Source: Erysipelotrichaceae bacterium UBA6182
GTDB lineage: Bacteria > Bacillota_I > Bacilli_A > Erysipelotrichales > Erysipelotrichaceae
Direction of reading: 5' to 3'
DNA: 10,855 bases
Assembly: GCA_002422065.1 (NCBI GenBank)
Contig: DITO01000010.1
Span: 1 to 10,855, forward strand
Shown: piece after piece, positions 1 to 8,015 of the stretch
Position numbering within the stretch: the stretch's first letter is position 1
Layout of the letters: each line of letters opens with the position of its first letter
Made by a program: the position numbers and the translations under genes
The notes under the pieces: generated by a model
Told to the model about the DNA's origin: nothing
Database searches by the model: none
Seen by the model: the letters and a program-made list of their open reading frames with translations, nothing else

Positions 1-365
1 CCTGCTTCCATATGAAAAATTGGAATCTGTCTACGTTTCGCAGCAATTGCACATAAACAACTATTAGTATCCCCTAAAACGAGAAATGCATCTGGCTTAA
101 CCTCTTCAAGAATTGGATCGATTTTTACAAGTATATTGCCAACAGTTTCTATGGGTGTGCCCATTGCTGCATTCAAAAAGAAATCAGGCCTAGGAAGATT
201 TAAATCTTTGAAGAAAACTTCATTTAATTCATAATCATAATTTTGTCCGGTATGAACCAAAATATGTTCAATTGATTCAGATGAATTTAATCTATTTATC
301 ACCGCAGATAAGCGAATGATTTCGGGACGAGTCCCAACAACGGTCATTACTTTAAGTTTATTCAC
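1..365 (-). CDS. capG: UDP-N-acetylglucosamine 2-epimerase family (CapG/FnlC/WecB-like), N-terminal part
   Basis: Only the first 121 residues are present; the gene runs off the low-coordinate edge. The translation opens VNKLKVMTVVGTRPEIIRLS and carries the family signature motifs in order: GTRPE near residue 11, HTGQNYD near 38, GDTNS near 98 and HMEAG at the window edge. These belong to the GT-B-fold non-hydrolysing UDP-sugar 2-epimerases. By itself the fragment could be WecB/MnaA (UDP-GlcNAc to UDP-ManNAc). Directly after capE and capF, the likelier role is CapG/FnlC, the cytoplasmic C2 epimerisation that gives UDP-N-acetyl-L-fucosamine. The GTG start is chosen because a perfect GGAGG lies 7 bases upstream and the frame begins only 2 bases after the capF stop, so translational coupling is likely. 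The family assignment is very secure; the exact substrate rests on context. Confidence 0.93.
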   Translation of the reverse strand, partial: MNKLKVMTVVGTRPEIIRLSAVINRLNSSESIEHILVHTGQNYDYELNEVFFKDLNLPRPDFFLNAAMGTPIETVGNILVKIDPILEEVKPDAFLVLGDTNSCLCAIAAKRRQIPIFHMEA

Positions 366-367
366 TC

Positions 368-1477
368 TTATACCTCCAAATAAAATGTATCAGGATTATT
401 AGGATCGAATGTTTCATTAGCCCACATTACTGTTACCATTTCAGTTTCACCTAAATTTTCAATATTATGAGTATACCCTACTGGAATGTCTATTACTTCA
501 AGTTTTTCCCCATTTACATAATATTCAAGAATCCTATTTTCAAATATATTTCTAAATCGAATAACACCTTTTCCACTAACGACTAGAAACTTTTCATTCT
601 TAGTGTGATGCCAATGATTACCTTTCACTATTCCAGGCTTTGATACATTGATTGAAATCTGTCCACGATCTGATGTCTTAATAAACTCAGTAAAGGACCC
701 TCTTTGATCTACATTCATTGAAAGCTCATATCCAAAACGGTCTGTTGGTAGATAACTCAAATAAGTACTATAGAGTTTCTTAGCAAAAGCATCCGACATG
801 TATGGAACAGATTTATCTTCCCTACTACTCTTGAATGAGTAAATCAAGTTCACTATGTCACTAAGTGACTTGGTATATGTTATAGCAACCTCACAAAATA
901 AACCGGTTCTATTCTCTTTATTCTCTAAAGCGTTGATTAATTCATCAATCACGTCATCGATATATACGAGGTTAACTAATGCATTAGGATCCCGAACCTG
1001 AATAGGCAAATCATTCGCGATATTATAACAAAATGTGGCAATTGCACTGTTGTAGTTCGGTCGAGCCCATTTCCCAAAAATATTCGGAAAGCGGTAGATA
1101 AGAATGTTGGATCCAGTCTCCTCATGGTATTGAAACAATAAATCCTCACCAGCTCTTTTGCTCTTACCATAGGGATTGTCCAATAATGCTTGAATGGAAG
1201 AAGCAATCATAATTGGACATTTATTTCCATATGTTTTTAGTTTTTCAAGTAAAATCGAAGTAAAGCCAAAATTACCTTCCATAAATTCTGTATCATTTTG
1301 TGGGCGATTCACACCAGCAAGATGAAATATAAAATCAGTAGAAGGAAGATATGAATCAAGTGTTTCCGGATCAGTCTCTTTATCGTACTCTAAAATATCC
1401 AAATACCCACGGTTCTTTAGCTCAACACATAGGTTTTTACCTAAAAATCCATTCGCACCTGTCACAAGAATTCTCAT
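368..1477 (-). CDS. capF: Bifunctional UDP-sugar C3-epimerase/C4-reductase (CapF/FnlB)
   Basis: This is the second enzyme of UDP-L-FucNAc synthesis. In characterised CapF proteins the C-terminal cupin epimerises C3 of the CapE product and the N-terminal SDR domain reduces the 4-keto group with NADPH, giving UDP-2-acetamido-2,6-dideoxy-L-talose. From the chosen ATG the protein has 369 residues, the usual family length. Visible are the Rossmann motif VTGANGFLG (residues 5-13), the SDR pair Y103/K107 in NPYGKSK, and a cupin from about residue 247. H288, H290, E295 (in GNHWHHTKNEKF) and H337 are the likely metal-binding set. The ATG at 1477 overlaps the capE stop as ATGA, favouring translational coupling. 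An upstream in-frame TTG (1489) would add four residues but lies inside capE and is unlikely. No truncation is seen and the gene is intact. Confidence 0.96.
   Translation of the reverse strand: MRILVTGANGFLGKNLCVELKNRGYLDILEYDKETDPETLDSYLPSTDFIFHLAGVNRPQNDTEFMEGNFGFTSILLEKLKTYGNKCPIMIASSIQALLDNPYGKSKRAGEDLLFQYHEETGSNILIYRFPNIFGKWARPNYNSAIATFCYNIANDLPIQVRDPNALVNLVYIDDVIDELINALENKENRTGLFCEVAITYTKSLSDIVNLIYSFKSSREDKSVPYMSDAFAKKLYSTYLSYLPTDRFGYELSMNVDQRGSFTEFIKTSDRGQISINVSKPGIVKGNHWHHTKNEKFLVVSGKGVIRFRNIFENRILEYYVNGEKLEVIDIPVGYTHNIENLGETEMVTVMWANETFDPNNPDTFYLEV
373..377 (-). promoter_or_regulatory. Shine-Dalgarno GGAGG for capG, inside the end of capF
   Basis: GGAGG reads on the minus strand within the last codons of capF, followed by TATAAGA and then GTG. 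The 7-base spacing is ideal. It fixes the GTG at 365 as the capG start and shows tight operon packing. Confidence 0.8.
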
Positions 1478-2496
1478 CTTTGATGCCAACTTTCCAATTG
1501 TGCTTTAACATAATCAAGTTTAAGCAGTTTTTCTTTTATTTCTTCGATATTTAACCGAATCGTATTATGTGAATTATACTCTTGCTCAGAAGATAATTGC
1601 TGATCCCCTTGAACAAAATATTTATCATAATTTAAATCACGTTTATCCGCTGGAACACGATAGAACCCACCTAAATCTTTTGCAACAATATGCTCTTCTT
1701 TAGTGAGGAGTGTTTCATATAACTTTTCACCATGTCGTGTCCCAATGATTTTAATTTCGTTTTCGACTCCAAAAAGTTCCTTTAAGGCAATAGCTAAATC
1801 GCCAATTGTAGAAGCAGGAGATTTTTGCACCATAATATCACCAGCTTCAGCATTTTTAAAAGCAAAAATCACTAATTCTACCGCTTCCTCCAAGCTCATC
1901 AAAAAACGTGTCATGTTTGGATCAGTGACTGTCAATGGCTCACCATTTTTGATTTGATTAATAAACAGAGGTATTACCGAGCCTCTCGAGGCCATTACAT
2001 TACCATATCGTGTTCCACAAATTAGTGTCTGTTCTGGTGCAATTGTCTTAGATTTCGCAACAAACACCTTTTCCATCATCGCTTTTGAGATTCCCATTGC
2101 ATTAATCGGATATGCTGCTTTATCTGTTGATAGACAAATCACTTTCTTAACTCCCATTTCAATTGCTGCAGTCAAAACATTATCCGTTCCAATAACATTT
2201 GTTTTAACAGCTTCCAGAGGGAAGAATTCACATGAAGGAACTTGCTTCAAAGCTGCTGCATGAAAAATATAATCAACACCATACATCGCATTTTTAACAC
2301 TTGCTAAATCTCTTACGTCTCCAATATAGAATTTTAATTTTTCATTCTTATATTGCTTACGCATATCATCTTGCTTTTTCTCATCTCTTGAAAAGATACG
2401 TATCTCTTTTATATCTGTTTCAATAAATCTTCTCATTACAGCATTACCAAATGATCCAGTTCCACCCGTAATCAATAAAGTCTTATTTCTAAACAT
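1474..2496 (-). CDS. capE: UDP-GlcNAc 4,6-dehydratase/5-epimerase (CapE/FnlA)
   Basis: This cytoplasmic NAD(P)-dependent SDR catalyses the first committed step from UDP-GlcNAc to UDP-L-FucNAc: 4,6-dehydration with C5 epimerisation to the L-arabino-4-hexulose. It has 340 residues and none of the membrane helices of WbpM-type dehydratases. The nucleotide-binding motif TGGTGSFG spans residues 10-17. The active-site region reads LSTDKAAYPINAMGISKAMMEK around residues 122-143. The usual Tyr of YxxxK is Met (M134, K138), which is characteristic of CapE/FnlA-type enzymes and is not a defect. The ATG at 2496 is preceded by an AGGTGG-like Shine-Dalgarno at 2504-2509. It heads the capE-capF-capG set. 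A strong terminator lies upstream (2600-2642), so it should have its own promoter in 2497-2600, but I see no convincing -35/-10 pair there. Confidence 0.96.
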   Translation of the reverse strand: MFRNKTLLITGGTGSFGNAVMRRFIETDIKEIRIFSRDEKKQDDMRKQYKNEKLKFYIGDVRDLASVKNAMYGVDYIFHAAALKQVPSCEFFPLEAVKTNVIGTDNVLTAAIEMGVKKVICLSTDKAAYPINAMGISKAMMEKVFVAKSKTIAPEQTLICGTRYGNVMASRGSVIPLFINQIKNGEPLTVTDPNMTRFLMSLEEAVELVIFAFKNAEAGDIMVQKSPASTIGDLAIALKELFGVENEIKIIGTRHGEKLYETLLTKEEHIVAKDLGGFYRVPADKRDLNYDKYFVQGDQQLSSEQEYNSHNTIRLNIEEIKEKLLKLDYVKAQLESWHQR

Positions 2497-2599
2497 ATTT
2501 GCCCCACCTATTTCTTAATTTCTATTCAATTTTAACACAAATATAATTGTCAGTTCTAGTTTGCTTTTATTTGCTAATAATTGACGAATAACTAGTTTC

Positions 2600-2642
2600 C
2601 AAAATAAAACCGATGCAAATATGTTGATATGTTTGCATCGGT
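2600..2642 (-). terminator. Rho-independent terminator after the giant RCC1-FN3-SBP gene
   Basis: A perfect 11-bp inverted repeat, ACCGATGCAAA (2609-2619) and TTTGCATCGGT (2632-2642), extends by three more pairs including one G-T, around a 6-base loop. On the minus strand the hairpin is followed by TTTATTTTG. It starts 18 bases after the stop of the giant gene and separates it from capE. The plus-strand side has no T tract, so it probably works only in the minus direction. Confidence 0.9.
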
Positions 2643-2659
2643 AAATTCTAGCTATTCAT

Positions 2660-5600
2660 TTATTCTTTTAATTTATAAGCATATTTAAAACTCACTACTG
2701 AATTATCTTGAACAAACTGAATATCTTTTAAGTCTGAATTTAATTTATAAAAGGAGATACGTTGGTGCAACGGAATCACTGCAACATCCTCAATCAGCAA
2801 TTTCTCTGCTTCTTTTAAATCATGCCAAATCTCATCGTACGTTTTATCTGAAGTATCTAATAACTGGTCGAATGTTATATTACTATAACTCTGATAAGAC
2901 ATAGAATTACCTTCAGTGAACAAATTAAGTGAACTTGTTGGCCAACTATAATCCAACCCCCAGCCAGTTAAAGCTAAATCAAAGTCATTAGAATAAAGAC
3001 TATTATAAAAATCATAAGCTGTTAAAACTCTTCTATTGATCGTGACACCGTAGGAACTAAAGAGTTGATTAAGTTGCTCAATAATAGCGACCTCCATCGT
3101 AGAACCATTAATTGATATCAAATCAATACTCAAATTATTATCACCCAATCCTATACCTAACTCAATCATTCCTTCACTCAGTAATGTCGCAGCAGTTGAA
3201 CGATTCATTAGCATATAACCGTTACCGCGATTTGCTTCATACTCTTCCCCATTATACTTAATCTTTTTGCTTGGAATAAAATAATTTGCTGGTTCATTTC
3301 CTTCTTTCAAGATCTCTGTTTGCAAATAGTTTTTATCTAAAAACAAAGACATTGCTTGACGTACTTTTAAATTTGAAATAAGGAGATTAGGTATGTAATT
3401 ACTTGAAGCTTCATCAAAATGTCCAACTTGATTCAACAATAAATAAAAGACTGTAGAGTTCGGTACTCGAATTGAATCAATTTCATATCCAATTTCTGGA
3501 ACTATTCCTTTGTATATAGAAAGCAAATCAGCGTTCCCTTCCTCAAAAACAGCAAGCCTTTCTTCAAATAAACCGTATTTAACCAAAATATTTACCTGAG
3601 GTGTTTTCACTACATTTTTATCCCAGTAATAATCATTCTTTTTCCAAGTATAGGAAACTCCTGGTTCAACATCTGAAACATAAAATGGCCCATTATATAA
3701 TGTTTTATCAAAACTTGAACCATATTCATCTCCATATTGAACTAAATAATCAGCTGGGATAGGCAAAAAATTCTGTGAAGTTAGCAGCTCCATAAAATAT
3801 ATTTCTTTCTTATTGACATAAATCTTTAAAGTTGAACTGTTTGTTACCTCAAAATCCACAATCCCTGTTGAACTACCTAGGCCATATTCACTTCTTATAC
3901 GGTCCCAACCAGTTACAAAATCATTAGCAGTTACACTACGAACCTTCTCTCCTAGATGATTTACCCAAAATGAATTTGGGTTTAGGCTAATTATCCATGC
4001 GTTTTCTAAGCTGTTAAATGTCCAAGAAGTAGCAACTCCTTTTTCAACATCATATCCACCTGTTCTTGCATTTCGAACTAAACCTTCAATAACGTTCATT
4101 CTTGTATAGAAAGTCAAATCATCATAACCATCTAAATTGTCTAAAGAATTCAAATCTGAACTTGCTACCAAGTTAATTGCCTCATATTCATCAGAACTTG
4201 GTTGAACCACATCACTGTACTTGCCATACACCTTTGTCGTTCCCGACATCTTATACGCACGTACCCGATAATTGTAAAGCGTGTTCGCGCTCAAGCCGGT
4301 ATGGCTCGTGCTCAATCCCGTCACACTTCTCAACACCGTGTATGTCGTGCTGCTTCCCTTGCTATAGGACACTTCATAACCACCTGCCCCATTTACCGCT
4401 TGCCAGTTCAAGTTCGCACTCGTTCCATTCAAGCTTGCGCTCAATCCTTCCACACTCTTCAAGGCCGTCTTCGCACTCACCACGCTGGATGCACTGCCCA
4501 AGATGCCATTCGCCGTCATCGGCACCACTTTGTAATAGTATGTCGTATTGAACTTCAACGCCACGCTCGTGGTGAATTCGCCTTCACTGACACTGCCCAC
4601 TTTACTGGTCACCGCCGTTGAACTCGTTCCTTGGTACACTTCATACGTTGCCGCCCCTACGACCGCTGTCCAACTCAAGCTCACGCGATCGTAATCCAAT
4701 TCGCTGACTTGCAGATTTCCCACCGCTGCAGGCACGGGAATCGCATTCACCGTCACCGATGGTGCGCTCCGTAACTCGCCATTCTTCGCCACCAAACTGA
4801 AACCATAACTGCGACCCACTTCCAAACCGCCGATGTCCACACTCACCGTGTTCCCATCCGCGATCGTTTCGATTTCACTGCCGTCCATGCTCAGCACATA
4901 GCCCGTTGCTCCACTCACCTTCGTCCAACTCACCGTGATCGTATCCTGTGCTTTGCTCACGGCTTTGATCACGGGACTCGACGGTGCCGTCGTTACGCTT
5001 GTGATCGCACTGTACTTGCCATACACCTTTGTCGTTCCCGACATCTTATACGCACGTACCCGATAATTGTAAAGCGTGTTCGCGCTCAAGCCGGTATGGC
5101 TCGTGCTCAATCCCGTCACACTTCTCAACACCGTGTATGTCGTGCTGCTTCCCTTGCTATAGGACACTTCATAATGAGTAAAATCAGATAATGCATTCCA
5201 ACTCAAATACACACTTGTCGAAGATGAACTACTACCATTGACAATTATCTCTGAAAGGTTTTGCATGCTCGGTACGATATTCGAGAAAGAATAGTAACTG
5301 CCATACCCGAGAGAATTCTCGTCTGCGTGGTAAGCAGCATAATAATATAACTGTGATGTTGATGTTACATTATCAATTAGTTCATTACCATCAAATAAAC
5401 CTAGATGTACATAGTCTCTGAGGTCTGGATAAATCGACCTAATGATGTTTAAGTTATCATAATTACTCCAGCTTATTTTATTTTCAGTCTCAGACACCTT
5501 TGTTACTTGTAAATCAACATCCTCCTGGAAGTATGATGAAAAATCATAATCAACATAATTTTGAATTGAGGTTTGACTTTCACTAGAGTAATAGAATGCC

Positions 5601-7837
5601 TTTACTCTAAAGGTTACATGTTCAACGTTTTGCATTGAAAATGCATCCAAATATTCAGTATTATTTCCTGAATATATTAGCACTGGTGTTTCGTAGTTTA
5701 TTGTCCGATAAACCTCATAATGATCAGCGAGATAGATGCCTTCCCAATCTAGTTTGAACTCTCCAAATTTCTTCAAATTTGATAGTAACTTGACTTCCTG
5801 ATCATTAAATTGGTGATACACCCGAATCGTTTGTGGACAACCAAATTCTTTCATCGTTCCACTATTACGAACTGGATTAATTTTAAAAATATTTACATTG
5901 TCGTAGTTAATCTTAAAACTAGGTATAAATCTGTCAGTTATAGATTCACCTAAAAATTCAAATTGATCCTGAGCGTTCAAATAATAAATCGCATAAGCAT
6001 CAATTGAAACATCTTCAGTCCAACTTATTAGATAATCTCCTTCATTATCAACCGTAATACTTGGATCATTAACATAAAATGAAGATGTAAAAGAATAAGA
6101 ATTCGTACTATATCTGCCATATTCTCTTAACCAATAGTTAATCTCACCTGTAGTATCATAATATTCCTTATAGCTGTCTATTAATCTAAACACATAATAA
6201 TATTGTTTATCTGGTTCAGTATCATAATCTGAAAAAATGTAAACTTCTGGATTTGACGTTATCATTGATTTTGTTTTGTTATATGTGATCCCTATAAGCT
6301 TGAAATTTATATTATCAATTGAACGATAGACTTCAAACCCTAATCGTGGTGTCATAAAATCATAGTAGTTATTCGCAATATCTATCTCAATCTGAGTTGT
6401 ATCACTTTCATAAATCTCAACACTTGCATATTCTTCAAAAATCGTATTTTCAACTTTGGCATCACCAAACCCTCCACTTGATGTCAAAGTTTTTTCGATT
6501 GTATTCAAACCACTCGTATTGTTAATAACATAATCTCCACCGCGACCAATTGTATACACTTCATTTTGAGGTGTAATCGCGTAGTGATTGTCAGCATAAT
6601 GACTTGTAATTATTTTATTTACATTATCCAATATGTGCACTGGATGATAATCTAGACCATTTGACCCATTTTGAATCAACATGTTACCAGCACCCCATAG
6701 ACTGTTATCATTCTTTAAAATAAACGTCAAAGAGTCATCATAATTCGTGATATCTCTTACATTATCAGCAACAATTTTTGGCCTTGAAAGATCTGACTCG
6801 TGATCTCTTATGTACGTTGAGTCATCGCCCCACGCCAAAAGGTCCCCATTAATAGTGATTGCAAATGCCGCATTATGACGAGGATATATCTTGCTAACAT
6901 TATCTAGAATGTTTAATGGTGTATCAATTCTATCAAGAGACCCATTTCCCAAAACATAACTTTGCCCATTACCCCATACAAAGAGCTTATTCGAATTATC
7001 AATTGCAAAGTAAGCACTTAAGTCATTCGATGAGAGGACTCTAATGTTACTTAATAACAAATCGGTATAACCATAGTTATATTTATAAACTTCCCCGTTT
7101 TTTGTCAAGAAATAATTCTGATCACTTGAGCCAGCCACATCAACAACATTGCTTGCAATAAACGTGTTCTCAGTGCTTTTGATTGTATATAGATTATCAT
7201 TTGTGTCAATATAAAATAAATCCTCATACTCCTTTGCGAAGACTTTTTTGACATTAGTTGAAAGTAATACTGGATCGTTGCTATAAGACCCAATAAAAGA
7301 TCCCAATTGTTGTTGATAATCGTTCAAACCTATTCCATATAGCTCATTATTCGTGTTTATCCAATATGTATTGTCTGGTAAGGTTAATACGTCTACTACG
7401 TTTGATCCAACTAGTACTGGAGAATTAAGAAACTCCGTTTCTTGATTCCTTTTGCCTTCACTATTAAATAAAGGATTCGTCAATCTAAATAAGTCATTAT
7501 TAAGCGTAGTATAATAAAGAACTTGATGTTGTAAAGAAAATGCTTCTGGACTTAAATATATGTTCATCACATTTGTGGCTAGTTTTGTTGGGATTCCTTT
7601 GTTTATCTCGAAATTACCTGTTCTAGAATCTTTGAAAATTGGCCCCCAAGCCCATAGAACATTATTTTGATCTACCATTAGTGTAATATCCCCATGCACA
7701 CGAATTTCTTTAACTGGTCCAAGTTCATCATTTGCATTGTAGAATATACGTTCACTTACTGCGTTTACTTCTAAATGAAATCCAAGAATAGTAAATGTTG
7801 AGATAATAAACAACATTATTAAAAGTCTCTTGATCAT
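2660..7837 (-). CDS. Giant secreted RCC1-repeat / FN3 / OppA-type solute-binding fusion protein
   Basis: About 1,725 residues from the ATG at 7837. Residues 1-26 form a signal peptide (KR, long hydrophobic core, VNA cleavage site); there is no lipobox Cys and no LPXTG. Residues about 40-440 hold RCC1/BLIP-II-like propeller repeats, seen as recurring units such as LFVWGNGQSYVLGNGSLD, LLAWGDD and LWGAGN. Residues about 450-855 contain divergent FN3-like modules (FEVYRS, YEVYRT). Four classical FN3 domains cover about 862-1212. Residues about 1220-1725 match a complete SBP_bac_5 domain: EGLVRN, a VTANDFVTGWDR motif, YNGPFYV near 1381, LKVRQAMSLFLDK and LTGWGLDYSWP near 1626. Such domains bind peptides or related solutes for ABC importers, but I see no permease or ATPase here. 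An ATG at 7849 adds four residues; 7837 has a GGGGA just upstream and the better signal peptide. The ligand and the mode of anchoring are unknown. Confidence 0.9.
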   Translation of the reverse strand: MIKRLLIMLFIISTFTILGFHLEVNAVSERIFYNANDELGPVKEIRVHGDITLMVDQNNVLWAWGPIFKDSRTGNFEINKGIPTKLATNVMNIYLSPEAFSLQHQVLYYTTLNNDLFRLTNPLFNSEGKRNQETEFLNSPVLVGSNVVDVLTLPDNTYWINTNNELYGIGLNDYQQQLGSFIGSYSNDPVLLSTNVKKVFAKEYEDLFYIDTNDNLYTIKSTENTFIASNVVDVAGSSDQNYFLTKNGEVYKYNYGYTDLLLSNIRVLSSNDLSAYFAIDNSNKLFVWGNGQSYVLGNGSLDRIDTPLNILDNVSKIYPRHNAAFAITINGDLLAWGDDSTYIRDHESDLSRPKIVADNVRDITNYDDSLTFILKNDNSLWGAGNMLIQNGSNGLDYHPVHILDNVNKIITSHYADNHYAITPQNEVYTIGRGGDYVINNTSGLNTIEKTLTSSGGFGDAKVENTIFEEYASVEIYESDTTQIEIDIANNYYDFMTPRLGFEVYRSIDNINFKLIGITYNKTKSMITSNPEVYIFSDYDTEPDKQYYYVFRLIDSYKEYYDTTGEINYWLREYGRYSTNSYSFTSSFYVNDPSITVDNEGDYLISWTEDVSIDAYAIYYLNAQDQFEFLGESITDRFIPSFKINYDNVNIFKINPVRNSGTMKEFGCPQTIRVYHQFNDQEVKLLSNLKKFGEFKLDWEGIYLADHYEVYRTINYETPVLIYSGNNTEYLDAFSMQNVEHVTFRVKAFYYSSESQTSIQNYVDYDFSSYFQEDVDLQVTKVSETENKISWSNYDNLNIIRSIYPDLRDYVHLGLFDGNELIDNVTSTSQLYYYAAYHADENSLGYGSYYSFSNIVPSMQNLSEIIVNGSSSSSTSVYLSWNALSDFTHYEVSYSKGSSTTYTVLRSVTGLSTSHTGLSANTLYNYRVRAYKMSGTTKVYGKYSAITSVTTAPSSPVIKAVSKAQDTITVSWTKVSGATGYVLSMDGSEIETIADGNTVSVDIGGLEVGRSYGFSLVAKNGELRSAPSVTVNAIPVPAAVGNLQVSELDYDRVSLSWTAVVGAATYEVYQGTSSTAVTSKVGSVSEGEFTTSVALKFNTTYYYKVVPMTANGILGSASSVVSAKTALKSVEGLSASLNGTSANLNWQAVNGAGGYEVSYSKGSSTTYTVLRSVTGLSTSHTGLSANTLYNYRVRAYKMSGTTKVYGKYSDVVQPSSDEYEAINLVASSDLNSLDNLDGYDDLTFYTRMNVIEGLVRNARTGGYDVEKGVATSWTFNSLENAWIISLNPNSFWVNHLGEKVRSVTANDFVTGWDRIRSEYGLGSSTGIVDFEVTNSSTLKIYVNKKEIYFMELLTSQNFLPIPADYLVQYGDEYGSSFDKTLYNGPFYVSDVEPGVSYTWKKNDYYWDKNVVKTPQVNILVKYGLFEERLAVFEEGNADLLSIYKGIVPEIGYEIDSIRVPNSTVFYLLLNQVGHFDEASSNYIPNLLISNLKVRQAMSLFLDKNYLQTEILKEGNEPANYFIPSKKIKYNGEEYEANRGNGYMLMNRSTAATLLSEGMIELGIGLGDNNLSIDLISINGSTMEVAIIEQLNQLFSSYGVTINRRVLTAYDFYNSLYSNDFDLALTGWGLDYSWPTSSLNLFTEGNSMSYQSYSNITFDQLLDTSDKTYDEIWHDLKEAEKLLIEDVAVIPLHQRISFYKLNSDLKDIQFVQDNSVVSFKYAYKLKE
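4213..4379. repeat. 167-bp perfect direct repeat, copy A (last FN3 domain)
   Basis: It is identical base for base to 5008-5174, offset 795 bp (exactly 265 codons), by direct comparison. It encodes the C-terminal half to two thirds of an FN3 domain, starting at YEVSYSKGSSTTYTV and ending at GTTKVYGKYS. The reading frame is the same in both copies. Copy A is immediately followed, in protein order, by the linker to the solute-binding domain. Confidence 0.97.
5008..5174. repeat. 167-bp perfect direct repeat, copy B (first classical FN3 domain)
   Basis: Identical to 4213-4379. In transcription order it opens the GC-rich block: the sequence before it (above 5174) is AT-rich and encodes the first strands of an FN3 domain (VYLSWNALSDFTH), so the junction lies inside a domain and not between domains. 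Identity at synonymous sites points to recent duplication or active gene conversion. Confidence 0.97.
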
Positions 7838-7909
7838 AATTTTCCCCATTTAGCACTTAGCCTTGATCAAACAATTGGATATTAATACTAATCATTAAAA
7901 TTTAATATG

Positions 7910-7945
7910 AAAAAGTCAGTAATCAATTTAATGTCTTACCTGACT
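7910..7945 (-). terminator. Leader terminator/attenuator-like hairpin upstream of the giant gene
   Basis: AGTCAG plus TAA (7945-7936, one bulged G) pairs with TTACTGACT (7922-7914) across a 13-base loop, followed on the minus strand by TTTTC; the last stem base adds a fifth T. The left arm lies inside the 12-codon leader ORF and its stop codon lies in the loop, so translation would compete with folding. It sits about 70 bases before the giant gene's start. Confidence 0.6.
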
Positions 7946-7961
7946 CTATTCCTGCATACAC
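7923..7961 (-). CDS. Putative 12-residue leader peptide with very strong Shine-Dalgarno
   Basis: GTG starts a short ORF reading VYAGIESGKTLN then TGA; the first residue would be fMet. The only strong support is its ribosome site: GGGGGGAGGTGA at 7965-7976, with GGAGGTGA matching the 16S anti-SD over 8 bases, spaced 6 bases from the GTG. An ATG four bases on would give only MQE. The ORF runs into a terminator hairpin and lies upstream of the giant gene, so it could be a regulatory leader peptide. There is no run of one amino acid to suggest a specific starvation signal. It could also be a degraded small gene: many short holin-like or type I toxin genes have this kind of ribosome site. Function unknown. 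Confidence 0.4.
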   Translation of the reverse strand: MYAGIESGKTLN

Positions 7962-7964
7962 GAT

Positions 7965-7976
7965 TCACCTCCCCCC
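7965..7976 (-). promoter_or_regulatory. Extended Shine-Dalgarno GGGGGGAGGTGA
   Basis: A G-rich 12-mer containing GGAGGTGA, an unusually long match to the 16S 3' end, in an AT-rich spacer. Its distance to the GTG at 7961 is optimal. It is far stronger than the ribosome site of the giant gene itself. Confidence 0.65.
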
Positions 7977-8015
7977 AGAAACGTCGAATCGATATTATTT
8001 TGTTAGATTTACTAT

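Larger units (their letters stand above)
4213..5174 (-). other. GC-rich FN3 cassette bounded by perfect direct repeats
   Basis: This 962-bp stretch inside the giant gene encodes most of its four classical FN3 domains. Its base composition differs sharply from the flanks: line 4441-4500 has 34 G/C of 60 by hand count, while 3421-3480 has 20 of 60. The boundaries coincide with the outer ends of the two 167-bp repeats. Codon choice shifts as well, with GC-ending codons here and AT-ending codons outside. That fits a cassette that spreads or is homogenised independently of the rest of the gene. Confidence 0.8.

Noticed and set aside
1478..1489. TTG start giving CapF four extra residues
   Set aside because: The ATG at 1477 forms a classic ATGA overlap with the capE stop and begins directly at the Rossmann strand, as in other CapF proteins.
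976..1957. Open frames overlapping capF and capE (976-1206 minus, 1351-1554 plus, 1703-1957 plus)
   Set aside because: Shadows of well-supported enzymes with intact family motifs.
4177..4621. Two long plus-strand open frames opposite the FN3 cassette
   Set aside because: They exist because the GC-rich coding strand leaves few stops on its complement. Their compositions (Ser/His/Pro/Cys-rich or Arg/His-rich) are implausible and the minus-strand FN3 reading is unambiguous.
4213..5174. CRISPR array or transposon reading of the 167-bp repeats
   Set aside because: There are only two copies, too long for CRISPR repeats, both in frame and coding FN3 sequence. No inverted ends or mobility gene are present.
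7105..7293. 62-codon minus-strand frame within the giant gene
   Set aside because: Out-of-frame shadow of the RCC1-like repeat region; it has no features of its own.
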